The notes beneath the pieces are model-generated. The model had not been told where the DNA came from. It did not search any database and saw only the letters and a list, made by a program, of their open reading frames with translations. DNA of 64,000 bases, from assembly GCA_003161435.1 (NCBI GenBank), contig PMOS01000012.1, positions 1-64,000 on the forward strand, written 5' to 3'. This stretch comes from Vulcanimicrobiota bacterium (lineage in GTDB: Bacteria; Vulcanimicrobiota; Vulcanimicrobiia; Vulcanimicrobiales; Vulcanimicrobiaceae). Made by a program: the position numbers and the translations under genes. This document shows positions 1 through 7,897 of the stretch, in pieces (position 1 is the first letter of the stretch; each line of letters opens with the position of its first letter).

Positions 1-20
1 GCCCAGGTTCTGGTACACCG

Positions 21-503
21 TCAGTGGCCAATGCAGACGTCGCTGCTGCCGATAACGGCCAGCTGCCGGCTGACGCCGCCAATCGCGGCGCAGCCTGAGC
101 CGGGCTGGCGCTTATTGCACGGCTGATTGGTATCGTAGAAGTACGGGCAGCGCGTGCGTTGCAACAGGTTCCCCGCAGTTGTCGCTTTGTTCCGCAACTG
201 TCCGCTCGCGCCGGCGACCACCGCCCGCGACAACACGCCGTACTCCCGGCGCACGCGGCCGTTCGCGGCCAAGTTCGTGTTCGTGACCAACGCCCCGATC
301 CTCAAGCCGCCATCGCTCGTATCCTCGATGCGACCGAGATCGAGTCTGGTAAGGTCAATGATGTGCGCAGGCGTTTCGATCTGCAGCTTCATGAGATCGA
401 GCAGGTTCGTGCCGCCGGCGATAAACTTGGCGCTCGGCACACGCGCGGCGGTCGCGGCGGCCGCGGACGGCGTCGTCGCGCGTTCGAAGGTGAAAGGCTT
501 CAT
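21..503 (-). pseudogene. Truncated FAD-binding subunit of a PaoB/YagS-type molybdenum hydroxylase
   Basis: The 160 residues match the N-terminal half of the FAD-binding (CoxM/YagS-like) subunit of xanthine-dehydrogenase-family enzymes. The FAD loop [11 protein letters not shown] is near residue 30 and the [13 protein letters not shown] stretch near residue 100. A cysteine-rich insert ([20 protein letters not shown]) corresponds to the extra [4Fe-4S] site known in E. coli PaoB. The family is about 320 residues long. Here, right after the conserved SSDVCI motif, the frame hits a stop, and none of the three frames in the remaining 20 bases continues the family pattern (usually ATHPSDM). It starts 4 bases inside the end of the iron-sulfur subunit gene, as in paoAB operons. 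I read it as a truncated gene at a rearrangement or assembly junction. The large molybdopterin subunit expected downstream is outside the window. Confidence 0.75.
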
Positions 504-1051
504 TTGCGCCCTCCAGCGACTTCACTCATCGCCTCGAGAATATTCGAGTAGGCCCCGCAGCGACAAATGTTGCCGCTCATGCGCTCTCGCAGTTCAGCGT
601 CGGTCACCTCCGGCCTGACCGTGAGGTCGGCCGTGACGTGACTCGGAATGCCCGCTTTGATCTCCGCCAGCACTGCCACAGCTGAACAGATCTGACCGGG
701 CGTGCAGTATCCGCACTGGAAGCCATCGTGCTTAATGAAGGCCTCCTGCATCGGATGCAGGTCGTCCTGCGTGCCGAGCCCCTCGATGGTTGTGACTTTG
801 TCGTCTTCATGCATCACGGCAAGCGTGAGGCAAGAATTGATGCGCACGCCGTTTACCAGCACCGTGCACGCGCCACACTGGCCGTGATCGCAGCCCTTCT
901 TGGTGCCGGTCAGCTGCAAGTGTTCACGTATCGCATCGAGCAAGGTCGTCCGCGTGTCGAGCATGAGTTCGCATCGCTTGCCGTTGATCTCGAAAGATAC
1001 GCTCGCCGTACTGGGTACAATTGGGGTGTTGGCTACTTGCATATTCATCAT
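500..1051 (-). CDS. (2Fe-2S)-binding small subunit of a molybdenum hydroxylase (PaoA/YagT-like)
   Basis: This is the electron-transfer subunit carrying two [2Fe-2S] clusters, which passes electrons from the molybdopterin subunit to FAD. The plant-ferredoxin-type motif [16 protein letters not shown] sits at about residues 53-68. The helical-domain motifs CGYCTPGQ and GNICRCGAY are near residues 114 and 161. At 183 residues it lacks an N-terminal signal, whereas PaoA-type subunits are exported by the Tat pathway. A Tat-like signal is encoded immediately upstream but in another frame (see 1048-1143). The ATGATG start overlaps the stop of that upstream frame. The FAD subunit follows with a 4-base overlap. 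The domain itself is complete, but the exported form can no longer be made from this sequence. Confidence 0.85.
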   Translation of the reverse strand: MMNMQVANTPIVPSTASVSFEINGKRCELMLDTRTTLLDAIREHLQLTGTKKGCDHGQCGACTVLVNGVRINSCLTLAVMHEDDKVTTIEGLGTQDDLHPMQEAFIKHDGFQCGYCTPGQICSAVAVLAEIKAGIPSHVTADLTVRPEVTDAELRERMSGNICRCGAYSNILEAMSEVAGGRK

Positions 1052-1143
1052 TGTGCGTCAGCCGGCCGAACGGCCGCGGCCGCAGCGGCCGTAGCTGCGA
1101 GCATGAGAAAGCCGCGTCTCCACTCTGTTCCCGAGAAGGTGGC
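1048..1143 (-). pseudogene. Out-of-frame Tat signal peptide remnant of the iron-sulfur subunit
   Basis: Between a TAG at 1144-1146 and a TGA at 1048-1050 an open frame encodes WRRGFLMLAATAAAAAVRPA followed by DAQ. This is a textbook twin-arginine signal: RR-x-F-L, an alanine-rich hydrophobic core and an A-D-A cleavage site. It ends exactly where the (2Fe-2S) subunit begins in another frame, overlapping it by 4 bases. The remnant has no ATG, GTG or TTG upstream of the RR pair. The simplest reading is that the gene's original 5' end has been disrupted by at least one indel at the signal/mature junction and by another upstream. Confidence 0.6.
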
Positions 1144-1273
1144 CTAGAAACAGGGTCCGGCGCTCACTATCATGGGACCGAACGTTTGCTCCTTGAGGGG
1201 TCGGTCGCAGCGCCGAAGCGCTTCGCCGACCGTTTGTTATCGTTCGTCTTGGCGACCATCGAACGCTGCGATC

Positions 1274-1972
1274 TCAAGGCACGACGAGCGTCGTCGAATT
1301 GTCGTGCCCGAGCGTGATCGTCAAGTGGAACGTCTTGTCGGCGAGCGTCCTGTTGGCCGCGTCGGCTACGACGACTTCGACCGTTGAAAACACACATTGA
1401 CTGAGCGTTCCGGCACCCATGGCCGGGAAATTCCTGAGCGTGAGGCTACCTGAAGCCGGCGCTGTCCAGTACATCCAATAACCTCCCTGAAACCCCGAGC
1501 ATGCCGCTCCCGCCGGCGCCCGCGCTAAGAACCGGAGGTTTGTCGCGGTAGGCAGGCCTTTGAGAGTCACCGTGAGCGTTGAAATCGTCGTGATCGTGAT
1601 CGGCAGCGACGCGGTCGCACCGTTCGCGCCGGTGATCGTCAACGTCGTCGCACCCGCGGTATAGCCGACGAGCGCAACGGCCGGGTCGCCCTGGCCGCCT
1701 GGCCCTTGCATCACCACGCTTCCGCCGGCGACGGTCGGATCGGCGCTGCTCACCTGGAAATTCGACGCGTTGCCGCTCTGAGACAACATGACGTAATTGC
1801 CCGCGGTCGCTGGAGCCCGGAGGCAGTTGGCGGGCTGCATTGCGCAGGCGTTCGTCGTCCCGATATACGCCACGGAGGCGCCGAGAACGAGCGGTCCGCC
1901 GGTCGGACTCGACGCGCCGCTTCCTCCCCCGCCGCACGCCGTCAGCGCGACGACTGCAAGGACGCCGAACAT
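1274..1972 (-). CDS. Putative lipoprotein, Ig-like sandwich
   Basis: I chose the ATG at 1972 because it directly precedes a lipoprotein signal (MFGVLAVVALTAC then GGGGSG). The lipobox cysteine is residue 13 and is followed by a glycine-rich linker, so membrane anchoring by signal peptidase II is likely. The remaining 220 residues are rich in Thr, Ala and Gly with alternating beta-strand pattern (for example TLTITGANGATASLPITITT), which suggests one or two beta-sandwich domains. Four cysteines follow the lipobox one and could form disulfides. No enzyme motif is seen and I do not recognise the family. An upstream in-frame ATG at 2062 would put 30 Arg-rich residues before the signal and is unlikely. 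Confidence 0.6.
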   Translation of the reverse strand: MFGVLAVVALTACGGGGSGASSPTGGPLVLGASVAYIGTTNACAMQPANCLRAPATAGNYVMLSQSGNASNFQVSSADPTVAGGSVVMQGPGGQGDPAVALVGYTAGATTLTITGANGATASLPITITTISTLTVTLKGLPTATNLRFLARAPAGAACSGFQGGYWMYWTAPASGSLTLRNFPAMGAGTLSQCVFSTVEVVVADAANRTLADKTFHLTITLGHDNSTTLVVP

Positions 1973-2134
1973 TCGTGCAGTCTGCGCGCTCTGAGACGGA
2001 CGGTCACCTCGCGCGCTCGTACAGCGACGGTCCCCACGGTTCGCGAACCGCGATACAGCCACTACGCACCCCCAGAAAATAGTGCCCTCGACGGAGCTCG
2101 CGCCGAATAACGCGTGCCGTTCGAGCCCCGGTCC

Positions 2135-2953
2135 CTATTTCATCTTGCTTAGAATCGCGACGCGGACCGTCCCGCTTACCTGCCAGCTCAATTTCGAGGT
2201 CCCCAGCATCGAATCGCGCTTGCCGTTGAAGTCGAAGGCGTATCCCTGGTTCAAACTGCCTCGCGCGGTCGCGCCGCCGAACGGCGCAAACTGGGCCATT
2301 CCCGGCATCGTCGGCGGCGCTTTCCCCGACATGACGTCGAACGTCTGCGCGATGGTTACCAACTGCGGCGCGATCTGAGCGTCGCTGCTGTTGTTCGATC
2401 CGCCGTCGCTCACGCCGCTGTTCTGGAAGACAATCGTGGGACAGATATGCGGCGCCGGGCTGGAGGTACACTGGCCTTTGAGCGTCGCGTTAGTTTGGAA
2501 GCGAAAGCTGAGTCCCTCACCGTTGGGTGCCCAATCTTCGAGATTTCCCGCATGGGCACTTCCCGTGCCGGTTGCGGGCTTATCGATGTCCGGGTTTTGG
2601 TAACTCGAGCCGAACACTTCGCTCGCAGCTACCGATTGATCTCCGTCCTTCGAGCTCGAGTCGCCCTTGACGACGGCCATGACCGTGGAACTGGCAGGGC
2701 CGAGCGGTTTCGAGAAATCCACCCGGCCGCCGCTGACGAAGATCTGGTAGTTCTGCGAGTACGACGACGTGATGGTCGCCGTCCCTTTGCCGGTCTGCAC
2801 TTCGTTGCTCGACGTGCGCGAGAAGTCGAACGTCTCGATCGACTTCCAATTCGCGACGATTCGCGCTTCATATCTCTGATCGGCGGCGACGGACAACGAT
2901 GTCGACGCAACAAAGGCGACGGCCAGACCAAGAGCCGCAGGCGCATGTCTCAT
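2135..2953 (-). CDS. Secreted protein of unknown function
   Basis: A 272-residue protein with a clear Sec signal (MRHAPAALGLAVAFVASTSL, cleavage near AVAA-DQ at residue 24). The mature part is Ser/Thr/Asn-rich, has only two cysteines (CTSSPAPHIC) that could form one disulfide, and ends in a beta-strand-like KLSWQVSGTVRVAILSKMK. That C-terminal strand recurs in a 70-base fragment at 7819-7888, so at least one paralogue once existed nearby. No catalytic motif is visible. The nearest upstream gene is divergent (3115), leaving 161 bases that must hold both promoters. Confidence 0.65.
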   Translation of the reverse strand: MRHAPAALGLAVAFVASTSLSVAADQRYEARIVANWKSIETFDFSRTSSNEVQTGKGTATITSSYSQNYQIFVSGGRVDFSKPLGPASSTVMAVVKGDSSSKDGDQSVAASEVFGSSYQNPDIDKPATGTGSAHAGNLEDWAPNGEGLSFRFQTNATLKGQCTSSPAPHICPTIVFQNSGVSDGGSNNSSDAQIAPQLVTIAQTFDVMSGKAPPTMPGMAQFAPFGGATARGSLNQGYAFDFNGKRDSMLGTSKLSWQVSGTVRVAILSKMK

Positions 2954-3114
2954 CGGGCACTCCTACCAAGAGAGGGCCCGCAGCCCTTGTGCCCCCGCGG
3001 CGGACCTCCCTGCTGCTGGCGGGATCGGGAACGACAGGGCCCAATGAAGCGGCTGAGCGACGGCACACCTTCGCGGATCTACGGTCGGTGCGGGGTCGCC
3101 ACGAGGAGATTGGC

Positions 3115-3606
3115 ATGGGGTGGAGTCATTTGCGCATCCTGTCGATTGGATGCGCGCTCATCTTCGGCGCGCTGCCTGCGGAGGCGCAGGATATCGGGAC
3201 GCTCGACGGCACCTGGGAGGGGACGCTGACCGTCGTCACCGTGCCCACGACGGTTGGGCCGGCCCGCCCGTACACCGTCCGCATCGTCATGGACGGCACG
3301 AACGCCCGGGTATTCGGGCACGACACGACAGGCGGACCGTTTGTCGCCGGACCGTTTCAGGAAATCAAACCCGGCAGATTTCACGTCGCACGGCTCGGGC
3401 CCAACGCCATCGTCGCGTCGATGGATTCGGGTCGCGACGCCGAAGGCACGTGGGTCGAGACGTGGAGCTTTGTGGTGACGCTCAAGCAGCGCGACACATT
3501 GATCACAAACCTCTATCGGGTGGTAAACAATGTCGACCTTCCGCTGAGCGTCGACCACAGCAAGTTCACCGAAGCAGAGGCCGGTGAACTCGTTCGCATC
3601 AAGTAG
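3115..3606 (+). CDS. Small secreted protein of unknown function
   Basis: The ATG at 3115 follows GAGGAG (3103-3108) at a good distance. It begins a signal peptide (MGWSHLRILSIGCALIFGAL, cleavage after PAEA at about residue 24). The mature 139 residues are mostly predicted beta-strand: TWEGTLTVVTV, YTVRIVMDG, ARVFGHDTT, WVETWSFVVTLKQ. The alternating strands and the opening LDGTWEGTL resemble small extracellular beta-barrel or lipocalin-like folds, but I cannot name a family. Its last 23 bases overlap the start of the LRR-like gene, so the two are probably co-transcribed and translationally coupled. Confidence 0.65.
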   Translation: MGWSHLRILSIGCALIFGALPAEAQDIGTLDGTWEGTLTVVTVPTTVGPARPYTVRIVMDGTNARVFGHDTTGGPFVAGPFQEIKPGRFHVARLGPNAIVASMDSGRDAEGTWVETWSFVVTLKQRDTLITNLYRVVNNVDLPLSVDHSKFTEAEAGELVRIK

Positions 3607-4408
3607 GCGGGGAACGATTACTCCAGCCGACCTCTGGCAACGAATCTTGGCCGCGCCGGCTGACGCCGGTCTCAAGGCACAGTACGTCGACGCGCTCGAG
3701 CAGGCCGGCGACTGGCACGCGAAAGTCTTCGCGCTCACCGCGTTGCACGAGCGGCTGAGCGCGGATCCGCTGTTCACCGAAAACGCCGCGCTGTTGAAGC
3801 CCGAGCGCGATGCGGCGCTCGGCGATTGGAGGACCGACTTCGATCCTCACGCCGCCGCTTGGCCGGGGCGCATCGAGTTCGTCGACGCGTGGCCGGTCGA
3901 GCTGACGATCGATGCCGCAGCCTTCGCGCGGCACGCCGGCGCGATCGTCGCGACGATTCCGCTGCGGCACCTGAACCTCACGGCGATCGACGATGGGCAC
4001 GGGGTGTTCGACCTGCCGCAGCTCGACCAGATCGCATCAATCGACGGCAGCAAACAACCCTGGTCGGACGGCGCGATTCACGCTCTGGCGAGTTCCGCCC
4101 ATATCGGTGCGTTGCGCTGGCTCGATCTTTCGCGCGCCGACATCAGCGAAAGCCAGGTAGAGATCCTCGCCGCCTCACCGGCCCTCAAGGCGGTCGAGTA
4201 CCTGAACCTCTCCGACAATCCCACCCGCGATCCGGTCGATGCATCGGCGGGTTACGGTACGGATTGGCAGACCGGAAGGATCATCCTGGAATCGGTGTTC
4301 TTGCCGGCGTTCGGAGCCGAGCTACAAGCGCGCCACGGCAAAATCGGCTGGCTCAACGGGCTGTCGAATTACCTCAATAACTATCCGCCCAGCCGATACA
4401 GCTTCTGA
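3584..4408 (+). CDS. Leucine-rich-repeat-like protein with TIGR02996-like N-terminus
   Basis: A 274-residue protein. Residues 15-55 (LWQRILAAPADAGLKAQYVD then ALEQAGD) resemble the short TIGR02996 'repeat-companion' domain (pattern LLAAI..DP.D...R.VYADWLEE.GD) found at the start of LRR proteins. Degenerate leucine-rich repeats follow: RHLNLTAID, LRWLDLSRADIS and VEYLNLSDNP at spacings of roughly 25-50 residues. No signal peptide or membrane segment is seen, so it should be cytoplasmic, with a binding rather than catalytic role. The start overlaps the preceding gene by 23 bases. The downstream gene is convergent, only 3 bases away. Confidence 0.6.
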   Translation: MNSFASSRRGTITPADLWQRILAAPADAGLKAQYVDALEQAGDWHAKVFALTALHERLSADPLFTENAALLKPERDAALGDWRTDFDPHAAAWPGRIEFVDAWPVELTIDAAAFARHAGAIVATIPLRHLNLTAIDDGHGVFDLPQLDQIASIDGSKQPWSDGAIHALASSAHIGALRWLDLSRADISESQVEILAASPALKAVEYLNLSDNPTRDPVDASAGYGTDWQTGRIILESVFLPAFGAELQARHGKIGWLNGLSNYLNNYPPSRYSF

Positions 4409-4411
4409 CCT

Positions 4412-5017
4412 CTACATCGGCGGAACGAGGCCGTTCTTGCCGACGTTGATGCGCATCGTCGAGAGGCTGCCGTCTGGCGCGCGTTGCGCGATGACGTAGA
4501 CGTGAGCGCCGGGAAGCAGCTGCTTCGCGTCGGCCGGTTCGTACTCCACGATCGGCGTGTCGGCCGATATCACGATCTTCTTCTCGCCGTCCTTGTATTT
4601 GACCGTGATCGTGTGCTCGCCGACCCGTTCGACCTGCGCCGCGGCCGGGCTGACAGTGCCGTTGGTCATCGAGCTGTGCTCCCCCAGATCGTAAGGCCGC
4701 GATCCCTCGCCGGTGCCGCGCATCGATTCCGGAAAGATGTGCACTTCTTGCGCCATCAGGGTGCCGTCCGGCTCGGTGCTCGCGGCGCTACCGACAAACA
4801 TGCCGGGGACGATCTTGGAGACGTCGGACTTCACGACCGAAACGACGACGAAACCGTCATTCATCGTGATGCGCCGATTGCCGCCGACGGCGGCGACCGT
4901 GAGCACCTTGCCGTCGATGCTCACGATCGTGCCCCGAATTCTCGTCGTGCTGTCCTGACCGAGCGCCGGTACGGCGGTGAGCGCGACGACGGACAGGAGG
5001 ATGGCGGTGCGTTTCAT
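4412..5017 (-). CDS. Secreted DUF5666-like beta-barrel protein
   Basis: A 201-residue protein with a Sec signal (MKRTAILLSVVALTAVPALG, cleavage near residue 20). The mature part contains two similar OB-like modules: TTRIRGTIVSIDGKVLTVAA at the start and EHTITVKYKDGEKKIVISAD later, each followed by a 'G-x-x-V' strand (IVPGMFVGSAAS and LLPGAHVYVIAQ). This pattern is typical of small secreted DUF5666-type proteins whose function is unknown. There are no cysteines and no catalytic motif. It is convergent with the LRR-like gene. The GPx gene fragment lies upstream. Confidence 0.6.
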   Translation of the reverse strand: MKRTAILLSVVALTAVPALGQDSTTRIRGTIVSIDGKVLTVAAVGGNRRITMNDGFVVVSVVKSDVSKIVPGMFVGSAASTEPDGTLMAQEVHIFPESMRGTGEGSRPYDLGEHSSMTNGTVSPAAAQVERVGEHTITVKYKDGEKKIVISADTPIVEYEPADAKQLLPGAHVYVIAQRAPDGSLSTMRINVGKNGLVPPM

Positions 5018-5083
5018 CCTATGCCATTATGCGGCCCGGCGACGCATCCCGCCGACGAGCGCTTCAGAAAGTCTTCACATTTT

Positions 5084-5273
5084 CAGGGGCTCAGGTTTTT
5101 GCCGCCGACGACGAACTTCTCGAAGTTCCACAGGATGTCGTCGGGCTTGCGTTCCGTTATCAGCCCCTTCGACTCCAGCCGCGCTTCGAGTTGGCTATCG
5201 GGCTTCTTGCGCGCGTGCGGATGCGCGGCGATGAGTCCGTCGTAGAGCGGATGGCGCCCGTCGCCCTTGACGA
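5084..5273 (-). pseudogene. Partial duplicate of the glutathione peroxidase gene
   Basis: Bases 5104-5273 are identical to 7994-8163 inside the intact peroxidase gene (170 of 170 by eye). Bases 5084-5103 are identical to 7891-7910, spanning that gene's stop codon. The 83 bases between these blocks in the intact gene (7911-7993) are missing here. The deletion breakpoint lies at a shared GCC. Because 83 is not a multiple of 3, the C-terminus is shifted to GGKNLSP. The N-terminal half with the catalytic cysteine is absent. The perfect identity suggests a very recent duplication or an assembly artefact. Confidence 0.85.
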
Positions 5274-5275
5274 TG

Positions 5276-5874
5276 TGCGCATTCTGTGGCATGGCGCGGC
5301 CCCTGCCGGACGACGAAGCATTTGTCGATCTCGTTAGTTGGACGGGGCCACATCTGGGAATTGCAGATGCCCGGCTCGTTGCCCGTTCGCTCGATCCCTG
5401 GGCGGCCAAGGCGATAGCAAAGAACAATTGGTGGTTCCTGTTTCAGCTACGCGAAGGTTTGACGTCGCTCGTCAAGGAGAGGCAAACAATCGACAAGCAC
5501 CTCGGTGGCGCTGTTGCTGTTTCGCTCCTGCTGGAAGAGCTCCGTGCCAACCGGCCCGTCCGTCGAGCGCTGCGCGCCGAAACGTTCGCCGTATGGCCCG
5601 CTTCGGGGCTGCGTTCTCGTACGACCTCGTTCCCGACCTCAAGCCGCAGTTCGCGGAGGACGGCCATTGCGTTTCACTGCGACTACGTACAGGCATGGAA
5701 TATACCGGCCAACCAGCACGGCAGGCTCTGCGCAGGGGTGCTGATCATAGGCCCCCTCGTTTGGCTTCAGACAAAGTACACAGCGATTCTCCGTCTACGT
5801 CGACGTTCCGGGGTTTGCAGTAGAATGCATCGATGGCTCGCCGGACGATTCTATCTTGCGCGTCATCTTCGGCG
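5276..5874 (+). pseudogene. Decayed gene of unknown function (several frameshifts)
   Basis: Protein-like sequence with GC-rich third positions runs through this stretch but changes frame repeatedly. From 5294 to about 5590 one frame reads PLPDDEAFVDLVSWTGPHLG... to LLLEELRANRPVRRALRAE. Around 5592-5670 a second frame reads FGAAFSYDLVPDLKPQFAED. Around 5675-5790 the first frame resumes (CDYVQAWNIPANQHGRLCAG). From about 5787 a third frame gives FSVYVDVPGFAVECIDGSPD and ends at a TGA at 5872-5874. Three or more indels would be needed to join them. I cannot name the family. It abuts the duplicated peroxidase fragment, so the whole stretch looks rearranged. Nothing else is seen to 6003. Confidence 0.4.
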
Positions 5875-6003
5875 ACATTTGACAGCCCTATACATCCCTT
5901 TCCTTCGCAGCGTTTCTCGGCTAGTGCGGATGAGAATTACCAAGGGATGCTCAATCGCAGATCAAGCCTCGCGGACCATTTCGACGAAGCGTTCTTAGGT
6001 GGC

Positions 6004-7554
6004 TTAGACGGCCTCGGGGACGATCACCCCTGTGAGCGTCGGGACGAAGCTCGCCGCGGGTTCCGTCCGATTGCGACCGTTGTCTTTGGCTTCGTAGAGC
6101 GCAGCGTCGGCCGCTTTTACCAGCGCAGACGCGGGGATCGAGCCATTCGGCGACATACGCCCTACCCCGATGCTCACCGTGACGATGCCGCTCGCGCTGC
6201 CGACATGGGCGATGTTCAGCGCGACGACGGCGCGGCGGATGACTTCAGCCACTCGATACGCGCCCGGTGAGTCGGTGTCGGGAAGAAAGACGGCGAACTC
6301 CTCGCCGCCGTAGCGTGCCGCGAGGTCCGCCGGCCGGCCCAGCGCACCCGCGATGCATCCGGCGATGCTCTTGAGCACGTTGTCGCCCGCTTGGTGCCCG
6401 TAGTGATCGTTATAATCCTTGAACTTGTCCGCGTCGATCATGAGGAAGGCCAATGGCGTACCAGCCCGCACCGCGCGCCGCCATTCTCGATCCAGCACGG
6501 CGTCGAATTGGTGTCGATTCCCCAGCCCCGTGAGACCGTCGACCAAGACGAGTCGTTCCAATTGCGCCTCTGCGGTCTCGCGCTTGCTGATCTGTCCGAC
6601 CAGGTACCTGCCGAGTACGACCATTATGAAGATCGAGGCGGCGAGTTCGACCAGGCGAATAATCGTTTCCATTCGCCAGCCGGCGAGGGCCTCGTCTTTC
6701 CCTACTCCGACCACGACCAATAGCGGGTACTGGCTGACCCGGTGAAACGCGTAGAGCCGCGAGACACCGTCGACGACGGAGCGGTTCTCATAGTCTCCCG
6801 CCGGTAACTGGCGCTGGCTCGAGCGAAAAAAGGGTGCTTTCGCGATGCTCTTGCCGATACTCGAACGCTCGAACGGCTTACGCATCAAGACCGTGCCGTC
6901 GGCTAATGCCAGTGTGATGATGCCGGAACGTCCGATATCGACCCGCTCGTAGAGGTGGAGAAAATAGTTGCCCGAGATGGTCGCCATCGCGAGTCCGGCA
7001 AAGCTGCCGTCGGGGTGATTGAAGCGCCGCGTGACCGTGATGATCCAGCTTCCGTCGGTCCGACTTCGCACGGTACGTCCGATGTGGGTGCTCCGGCTCG
7101 GGTGCGTTCGATGAAAGATGAAATACGGCCGGTTTCGGTAGTTCGCGTGCTTGAGTCCGGGAATAGCGTCGACCAAACCGTTGCCGTTGGCATCGACAAT
7201 GAAGAGATTGTGCAGCACCCGTAGCTGCCGAACGTGCTCGGACATCACCCTTTGCACGTGCCGCAGCGCTCGCGGCTGCGTCCCGTCGGCTTCCGCACGA
7301 TCGACCAGCTCCTGAAGCACGCCGTCGACCGTCTGAAAGCTATCGGTCGCCTGCTGCGAGAGCGACTGGGCTAGGTTGATCGTCTGCCGCGATGAGACAT
7401 GAAGGTCCGCGACCCGACTGGTCCAGATCTCTTGCCCGGTCAGTAAAATCGCCAGCAGGCAGAGTACAACCATGGACGCCACGACGCCGCGGCGGAGCGA
7501 CATGTGTTTGAAACCCTGGCGTGAGCGCCCTCTTGGCTTGCTAACGGAGAGCAT
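6004..7554 (-). CDS. Membrane diguanylate cyclase with extracellular Cache-type sensor
   Basis: It makes cyclic di-GMP from two GTP. Residues 24-44 form the first membrane helix. A periplasmic region of about 255 residues follows, with features of a double Cache sensor (NLFIVDANGNGLV, GRTVRSRTDGSWIITVTRRF and a membrane-proximal YAFHRVSQYPLLVVVG). A second helix lies near residue 305-325, then a GGDEF domain. The catalytic motif is GGEEF in RYGGEEFAVFLP. An RxxD (RPAD) exactly five residues before it is an intact inhibitory I-site, so product feedback is expected. No EAL domain. An alternative ATG at 7503 would remove 17 basic residues. The 264 bases upstream (7555-7818) hold no gene I can support. 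Confidence 0.88.
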   Translation of the reverse strand: MLSVSKPRGRSRQGFKHMSLRRGVVASMVVLCLLAILLTGQEIWTSRVADLHVSSRQTINLAQSLSQQATDSFQTVDGVLQELVDRAEADGTQPRALRHVQRVMSEHVRQLRVLHNLFIVDANGNGLVDAIPGLKHANYRNRPYFIFHRTHPSRSTHIGRTVRSRTDGSWIITVTRRFNHPDGSFAGLAMATISGNYFLHLYERVDIGRSGIITLALADGTVLMRKPFERSSIGKSIAKAPFFRSSQRQLPAGDYENRSVVDGVSRLYAFHRVSQYPLLVVVGVGKDEALAGWRMETIIRLVELAASIFIMVVLGRYLVGQISKRETAEAQLERLVLVDGLTGLGNRHQFDAVLDREWRRAVRAGTPLAFLMIDADKFKDYNDHYGHQAGDNVLKSIAGCIAGALGRPADLAARYGGEEFAVFLPDTDSPGAYRVAEVIRRAVVALNIAHVGSASGIVTVSIGVGRMSPNGSIPASALVKAADAALYEAKDNGRNRTEPAASFVPTLTGVIVPEAV

Positions 7555-7818
7555 TTGACCGTTTCTTTGCCGTCTCTAAACGCGTGCGGTGATGGGGATG
7601 TTACCGTCCACCCGTTGACGTCTTGCACCCAGTGTCCAACAGCGACGTAACCGAACGGTGTCGTCCGCGGTCGTCGACATCGCAATCGACGCCCTCTTCT
7701 TTCCAGTGCAAGGAGAAGCCGCAGAGTGGCGAGGCGCGAACGACTGATCCAGCCGGAGGGCCGTCCAGTTCAAGTCGCGATGTACCAGGCGCACGACGGC
7801 ACGAACGCGCCGTCGCTC

Positions 7819-7888
7819 TTATTTCTTCATCTTGTTCAGGATCGTGATGCGGACCGTCCCGCTCACCTGCCAGCTGAGTTTTCCCTGG
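7819..7888 (-). pseudogene. C-terminal scrap of a paralogue of the secreted protein at 2135-2953
   Basis: Read on the minus strand this ends KLSWQVSGTVRITILNKMKK-stop. It is nearly the same as the C-terminus of the secreted protein at 2135-2953 (KLSWQVSGTVRVAILSKMK-stop), with similar nucleotides over about 65 bases. Nothing upstream in this frame resembles the rest of that protein. Instead, homology ends next to the peroxidase stop codon at 7898. The scrap and the peroxidase 3' end are thus fused at a breakpoint, and the 20 bases just beyond it are those shared with the duplicated peroxidase fragment at 5084. Confidence 0.6.
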
Positions 7889-7897
7889 CCCAGGGGC

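Noticed and set aside
1213-1224. Palindrome CGAAGCGCTTCG as an operator
   Set aside because: A self-complementary 12-mer is expected by chance in GC-rich DNA, and it is not positioned at a promoter.
7555-7818. Possible gene or riboswitch upstream of the diguanylate cyclase
   Set aside because: No frame has family-like sequence and I could not match the leader to a known cyclic-di-GMP riboswitch consensus by eye.
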